From NCBI GenBank assembly GCA_963969595.1, contig OZ018409.1, forward strand, positions 40,995,282 to 41,059,281: a DNA stretch of 64,000 nt, given 5' to 3'. The position numbers and the translations under genes were made by a program. The DNA comes from Neckera pumila. Lineage: Eukaryota; Streptophyta; Bryopsida; Hypnales; Neckeraceae. Numbering within the stretch: position 1 is the stretch's first letter; each line of letters opens with the position of its first letter. The notes under the pieces were generated by a model. It was not told the origin of the DNA and searched no databases. It worked only from the letters and a program-made list of their open reading frames with translations. This document shows, in pieces, positions 58,619 through 64,000 of the stretch.

Positions 58619-59682
58619 CCCCTAAAGTTCCATGACTATGTTTTCATCAAAAATGTTCAAAAATTGCCATTTTTAGTACAAGTACCTAATTTTTGGAAAA
58701 AAACTTTTTTGACACATGTAACCGTAGGATCTTGTAGTATGTTGACTTGAGAACATGTGATAAAAATTTCAAGACTTTCCACCTTGTGGATTGCAAGATA
58801 TAAGCATTCAGATTCTCTAAAATATTTTTTTGGGCCCTACGAAAAATAGGGCAACTGCACTTCACAAGCTCACTTTTCAATGAAAAAATGTCCAAAATGA
58901 TGGTGCTTCTTTGAATTCTTTTTCCTAGACAAGTTGGCTACATGCTTGAAAATTTTCACTTGGAATTGTCCAGCATACAGGAAAAAATAGTAAGTAATTA
59001 GTAGTAGAGAATGATTCAAAATTTTGAATTGCCAAGAATTTAATAATAGAAGTGAAAAATCCCAATCCCAATGGTTGCAATGTTGTAATAAACAATATAC
59101 ATCCTAGGGGGACTATTTGTAGAATAAAATATTTTATTTCACAATTGTCTGGTTGTTTATACTCACTTCAAATGTGTGAAATTCTATTTTCTTTCTAGAC
59201 TTTGAAATGAAATTGGAATTGCTTGAAGTGGCAATTTTTAAACAAGTAGGATTTTATTTTTTCCAGAAAAATTGGAAATTGAGTAAGATAAAGGACTTCA
59301 AAGTTCATTTTAGAGTAGAAAATCCATAACTGCTTGCAAACTAAACATCTTCATAACTTTTGACTCATTGATCAAAATGGGATGATTGAAAGCTTTCCAC
59401 GTATATACAACTCTAGAAAACCAATTTTCAATTTTTTTTTTAAAAAGGTGATTTGTTTTTATCTACCCGAATTGCCTAGTTACAAAAAATAATAATATAT
59501 TAGGCCATAATTTTTTATTGACATTTCCAAATGTCATGAAATATAGTGCATATGAAAGATATTCCTTGCCCCCACCTTGTATTAAAATTTCAACCTAAAA
59601 TATGGAAATTTGAGTCGTGCATACTTGCCCAAAACTTCTATACAGCCCAAAAGCCAAAAAATGCATGCCGGTCCTTTAGGGA
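58619..59682 (-). mobile_element. TTAA-flanked TIR element, copy K, with 140 bp insertion
   Basis: It starts CCCCTAAAGTTCC after TTAA (58615-58618) and ends GGTCCTTTAGGGA before TTAA (59683-59686). It aligns with G. At 59107-59246 a 140 bp block absent from all other copies is flanked by TA on both sides; without it and one TA, K is 922 bp. The block has no evident inverted ends. Confidence 0.85.
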
Positions 59683-59686
59683 TTAA

Positions 59687-61146
59687 GAACGAGAACTTAC
59701 AATGGATTTCATATAAACCTTTGATCCCTAATGCAGGTTGGATTTTGACATACAAAGACCATACAAAAAGGATGCAATGAAGAAACCCTAATCCAATAGA
59801 CCACCTTCAAGTTCCTGCCCGCATTAGGGATTAATCAAAGCATCAAAACCTCACAATTTTATTCATACAATGTTCAAGAAATATACATAAGACAAATTTG
59901 GATTACTTTTCAATTTCCAACAAGCCATTGAAAAAACCAAAATAGTGAGCAATATCCAACGTGCTCAATTACTTATTTGAAGTTTTTTTTTAGTTTTTTA
60001 GTGTTTTTTTTCTAAAGAACAGTGTGAATTAAAAGAAGAATAAAAGAGTACAAACTAGTCCAGCAGATGTGGTTATTTTACTGGTGGAGAATTTCAAATG
60101 CATACTTCACGCCCTTCATTCATTTAAATTTTTTTTTTCTTCTGCAAGGAATAAATGGTTCTTATGATGAAAATTTAAGAAAAGCATTTTTGAGCAATGG
60201 GACTTGTCCATGTCCCCTTTGTTCTTGCTGTACAGTACAAGATGAGGGGTTCAGGCTCATGTTGGATTCTCATGTTCAAACGTACTTACGAGGAAGAGAA
60301 CAAACTTGTTACTATACGAGGAAAGGGCACCAGCAATCTGAGAATGGGTTCAGTTTTGTTTTTTAATGTTAATTTTTGGAAGATTTCTTTTGAATTTCCA
60401 CTGAGGGGCGAGGGCATGAAAAATTGAAACTTCAAAACTTTAGCCAGTTTTGGGATTGCTGAGTTAGGGCCCTTGAAAATTCTTGCATGCCATGGAGATG
60501 ATTGTGTCCACTGGATGTGTTGTCTCTTGCATTGAGATTTGCAGTACAAAGGTAGTTCCACTGGTAATGAATTTACAGTTTGAATGCACTGATTCTGGCT
60601 GTATTTTGTACTGCTGGGGAAGGGTACATGAATGATCATATTAGGTAACTAGGCCCTACCCTAATCAATCAGATTGCTGACGGGTGGAAGGAAGGAGGTT
60701 TATAAAGCACCCATTTTAAGAGATGAAAATTAACCAAAAAAGAAAAGAAAGGAAGAAAGAAAGAAAAAAAAAGAAAAAAGAAAAGAAAGAAAGAGATGAA
60801 ATTAATTTGGGGACAAATATTTTTCAATAAGTATCCTTTGAAAGGCACATAACCAAAGTTGTTTCATATTTTTTGGAGCTTTGCAGAATTAGTTATGAAG
60901 TTTTGAAGTTGAAATGCAGTAGTTACTCAAACCGTCTACTTCCTAAATGTGCACTACTGTATACCATGTTGGTGCAGTGAAAAAGCAAAATGTACTTCTA
61001 CATTAAAGGATGCTTTTAGAGCTGGAGCACTTTATGGACCTTCTACTTCATGGTAAAGATTATTTTGGTCATGATAGAATTGGGATGGATGTAGAGATTG
61101 GAGGGGGGGGGGGGGGGGAGGATAGATTCCTCCCAATTCCAATAAC
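59687..61146. other. Unassigned DNA
   Basis: Positions 60060-60660 are less AT-rich and resemble plant transcribed non-coding sequence: a poly-pyrimidine/CAG-like run at 60128-60148, then mixed sequence. I recognise no protein. A GAAA-rich tract lies at 60738-60800 and a run of 16 G at 61103-61118. Confidence 0.35.
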
Positions 61147-61149
61147 TAA

Positions 61150-61282
61150 GGGCACACCATGGCCGTCCAAGTTGAGAGTATGTCGTTTCTACCAATCATA
61201 TTGCAGGGTCCGTTAGTTCCACGAATCATATTGCAGAGTTCCAAGGCCTCTCAACTTGGACGACCATAGTGTGAAGAGGCCC
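61150..61282. mobile_element. Tourist-like MITE, 133 bp
   Basis: It is flanked by TAA (61147-61149, 61283-61285). Left arm GGGCACACCATGGCCGTCCA and right arm, read inward, GGGCCTCTTCACACTATGG then TCGTCCAAGTTGAGAG, are inverted copies except for a five-base gap. An internal 20+ bp direct repeat (CCAATCATATTGCAGGGT / CGAATCATATTGCAGAGT) lies in the loop. Confidence 0.75.
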
Positions 61283-61285
61283 TAA

Positions 61286-64000
61286 GTGACTGATTGGTGA
61301 AAATTGAAATGAAATGTCACCTGTCTAAAACAAATAGTGATGAATTACAAAGAAGACAAACATGTTTCAATCCATTTCCCTAGGGAGGGTATTCAAATTG
61401 AAGGCGGGGAGAGTTTCCATCGCGGGAAATAGAGCTTGCAAATGAAATGTCACTTGTCAATAGGACAATTGCACTCTACTTTATTCAATGCATATATAGT
61501 AGGTAATGTATGCCATAACATTATTCAATGAGGCAAAAATTTCCCCTTATATAGAATAATGGAAATACAATATTTTACAAATAACTGAGCATCCTCAATC
61601 ACATCCAAGACAATAACTTGACATTGAAAACTCTATTGGTTTTGCAAAAAGTCATATTCAATCTTGACCCTTTTGTCTCCCTTATATCTAATGCATTGCC
61701 CCAAAACAAACCATGAAATAACCTTTTGCAACAAATTTTTGTCAATTGTAGATAAGTTGCAAAAAATGTGAATTAATTACTAAAGGTATTCTACTAAATT
61801 TTTTTGCCACAAACAAGCTTTGTAGCGGAATATGATGCCCCTATAAACTTCTACAATTTGACACCATGTGCATTGAGGTTTCAAATTAATTCATTGCAAA
61901 GGCCCTACATACAATACCTATTGCAAGTTGTCATCCATTCTTAGCAATCAAAAGAGCATGTCAAATAAGTATTTACAATAAAACAGAGCCTTGTTCCAAT
62001 ACACCACTACCAAATGGTCTTATTCATATTTGATTTTTTTCATCTTATCGTTTTTTGTACACTTCAAAGACAATATGCTACCTAAATATTTTGGTTTATT
62101 TAGATGATATGGTCAATACATTGTTTATTTAATTTTTTCACAATAGTTCATAATTCACTATTAGGCTAGCCAATTTGTTTATTTTAAACTCCATTTGCAC
62201 CTTATGGAAGCTTAGAATTTAAAGTCATCCCCTCTCATAGAACTGTATATGATATTCTTCCATCATACAGCTCTTATCTCTTGAAGACTGGCCAAAGGTT
62301 TAATAGAGGTTTTATTTGGCATCCATCTTCAATTTGTTCCATTTTTTTTACTTCTCCAAAGAGAGTCAAGACTACATTCTTTGCAAATTATATTGTAGAA
62401 GATTTTCTATCCATCCTCAAACACATTCCATGTATTAGTACATGAGAGGTTTACAAATTTTGCAAATAGTAATTATAAAAAACAAAAAACGATTGAAAAT
62501 AAAACCCATATATTATTTATTTTGTTGTAGTAGCTTGACCAATCAAAAATACTTATTTCAATTATTTTGGCATCATATCGATATATTAGGTCTTAGAGCA
62601 TCTCTACCGTTACCTTTCAATAATCAATTTGAGGGCCTTTTTTCACGTAGGCTAAAACATTTGACCTATTGGATATGCACCAACAGGGATAGAGGGCGCA
62701 TCACACATTTGAGCTTGATGACAATAATTTCCCATACTTGCAAGAGCTTTTAATGTGTCCAATTTGCTCTTAGATTTTGTACATCCTCATTGGAGTTTGC
62801 TCACATCTAGCGTGGTTGAAAGATACTATGCAACTATAAGCTACGACAAAACAACCATGCACCACAAACACCACATCATGAAAGGATTTCAATATCCTTA
62901 CTTTTATTTCACCCACTCTATTTATGGTTGTTGGTGACTCCTTTGAGCATAAAGTGGTGCGAATCCTCTAAGTTGCTGACCCTTTCAAATCATTCTTGGT
63001 GCACCCAATTTAATCAGAAACCAAAGACCAGTGAAGGTGATTTTAACCAACATTTGTAGAGTTGATTATCATTCTTGACAACAAAGTACTAAATTGACAT
63101 TGGAAACACAACTAGATACTAGCCTTTTCCTTTTTGGTCACAATGACATTTCTTTTTAGAATTTACTTATTATTTTGTTTTGAAAGAAATGAATGTTTGA
63201 TTCTACTGAAGTCAACAATTTACAACATATACAATGACAAGTTTTGTTGTATGCCATAGTTGAAGAGAATGCTATCACATTTTGCAATTCAGAATAAATA
63301 TTCTTGAATAAAAGAATTTTTAACTCACTTTTTATAGAATCACAAGAATTCAATTTTCTTTCAATAACAACATTTGGAGGGTGGATTTAGGTTGATTTAA
63401 AAAAATTTATTTGATTTAAAATTGTGATTTGCAATTATGTGATTTTGCCAATGGCAACCCCCTAGAAGTGGTAGGAAAAGTCACCAAAATGTCAACTTTG
63501 CAAATGAAAATATGCAATATACTCTCCTTTGCCAAAGAGTAAAACTTCAAGCTAAACACCATTATAGACATTGATTCAAGGTCCAAAGCCAAGCCAAAAT
63601 CCAATCATAAAAGGAATAAATAGCCAACGAAGTTGTTGATCCAGTCTATCTTCTTGTGAACAATAATATTCAACAAAGCCAAACTTTACCCCCCCCCCCC
63701 ACCCCCGTACAAGTACGTAGCAATATCCAAACCTTATAGAAACATAAACACCCACATAAACGGCAATTGCAAACAACAAATTCTACCAAAAGCAAGGCAA
63801 AAGATGAATCACTCATAAGTATAAACTTTTAGAGGGGACATAATAAAAAAAAAAATTTGGATAGGATAAATTCAACAAATTTTACATCCACTGCCAATTT
63901 GCGTCACGTAATTTAGAAGATGTCTATTTTTCATGATCCATACACAACCTATGAAAAAAATTGAATGCCCAAGTAATTGGCATATTATAGTTGATACACT
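61286..64000. other. AT-rich DNA, nothing recognised
   Basis: In 2.7 kb no motif-bearing open frame was found. At 62597 a TTA-GAGCATCTCTACC start like that of PIF/Harbinger MITEs appears, but I could not find its partner end. A run of 12 C lies at 63689-63700. Confidence 0.4.

Noticed and set aside
60067..60366. 99-codon open frame with Cys-rich segment (CPCPLCSCC)
   Set aside because: No known zinc-binding spacing, low-complexity start, no homologue recognised and no support from neighbouring exons.
61103..61118. Run of 16 G as a regulatory G-quadruplex
   Set aside because: It is a single homopolymer, prone to sequencing error, with no conserved context.
62597..62760. Another PIF/Harbinger MITE starting TTA-GAGCATCTCTACC
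   Set aside because: No matching right terminus or second TTA could be located.

Overview
The window looks like repeat-rich nuclear DNA from a land plant. It contains plant-type LINEs (DUF4283-like ORF1, AP-endonuclease/RT ORF2 with a C-terminal zinc-binding domain), a chromodomain-bearing Ty3/gypsy element, a CACTA element with the plant-typical CACTACAAGAAAA end, a hAT element and Tourist-like MITEs. The gypsy element resembles the Tcn1-type chromoviruses I associate with fungi and non-seed plants. That makes a lycophyte, fern or bryophyte plausible, but I cannot fix the species. I found no intact host gene, no rRNA or tRNA gene and no organellar insert. Every recognisable coding region is a decayed transposon gene.

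Layout: 1-7.1 kb holds three ~0.92 kb TTAA-flanked elements (A, B, C); B is split by a 1.37 kb hAT insertion. 8.3-9.4 kb has a GC-richer repeat and a 687 bp palindromic PIF/Harbinger-like element. 10.2-15.9 kb has elements D, E and F and a ~250 bp-period tandem array. 15.9-22.85 kb is a full-length but dead LINE (LINE-A, 13 bp target duplication). 22.9-26.6 kb is GC-richer DNA that resembles none of the repeats here. 26.8-34.3 kb carries a second LINE type (LINE-B), a truncated LINE-A copy, and elements G and L. 34.35-39.9 kb is a gypsy chromovirus with two 296 bp LTRs, inserted in a LINE-B 3' region. 40-52 kb holds elements H, I and M, foldback MITEs and unclassified repeats. 52.2-55.0 kb is a 2.8 kb CACTA element. 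55-64 kb has elements J and K, two small MITEs and unassigned AT-rich DNA.

The dominant signal is one family of non-coding elements present 13 times, covering roughly 15% of the window. Copies end in short inverted repeats (CCCCTAAAGGACC at one end, CCCCTAAAGTTCC read inward from the other) next to TTAA or a variant of it. Seven copies fall in the narrow range 912-926 bp once later insertions are subtracted. Two copies sit in local duplicated DNA whose sister copies lack the element, so the empty site can be read directly and shows a single TTAA-like tetranucleotide. This is the pattern expected of piggyBac-type transposition. No transposase for it lies in the window.

Nested insertions give relative ages: hAT is younger than B; foldback MITEs are younger than I and L; G and the gypsy element are younger than the LINE-B copies they interrupt; CACTA is younger than repeat R3; LINE-A and element E are younger than the P/Q duplication. 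Nothing suggests the genes work together as a pathway. This is layered transposon sediment.
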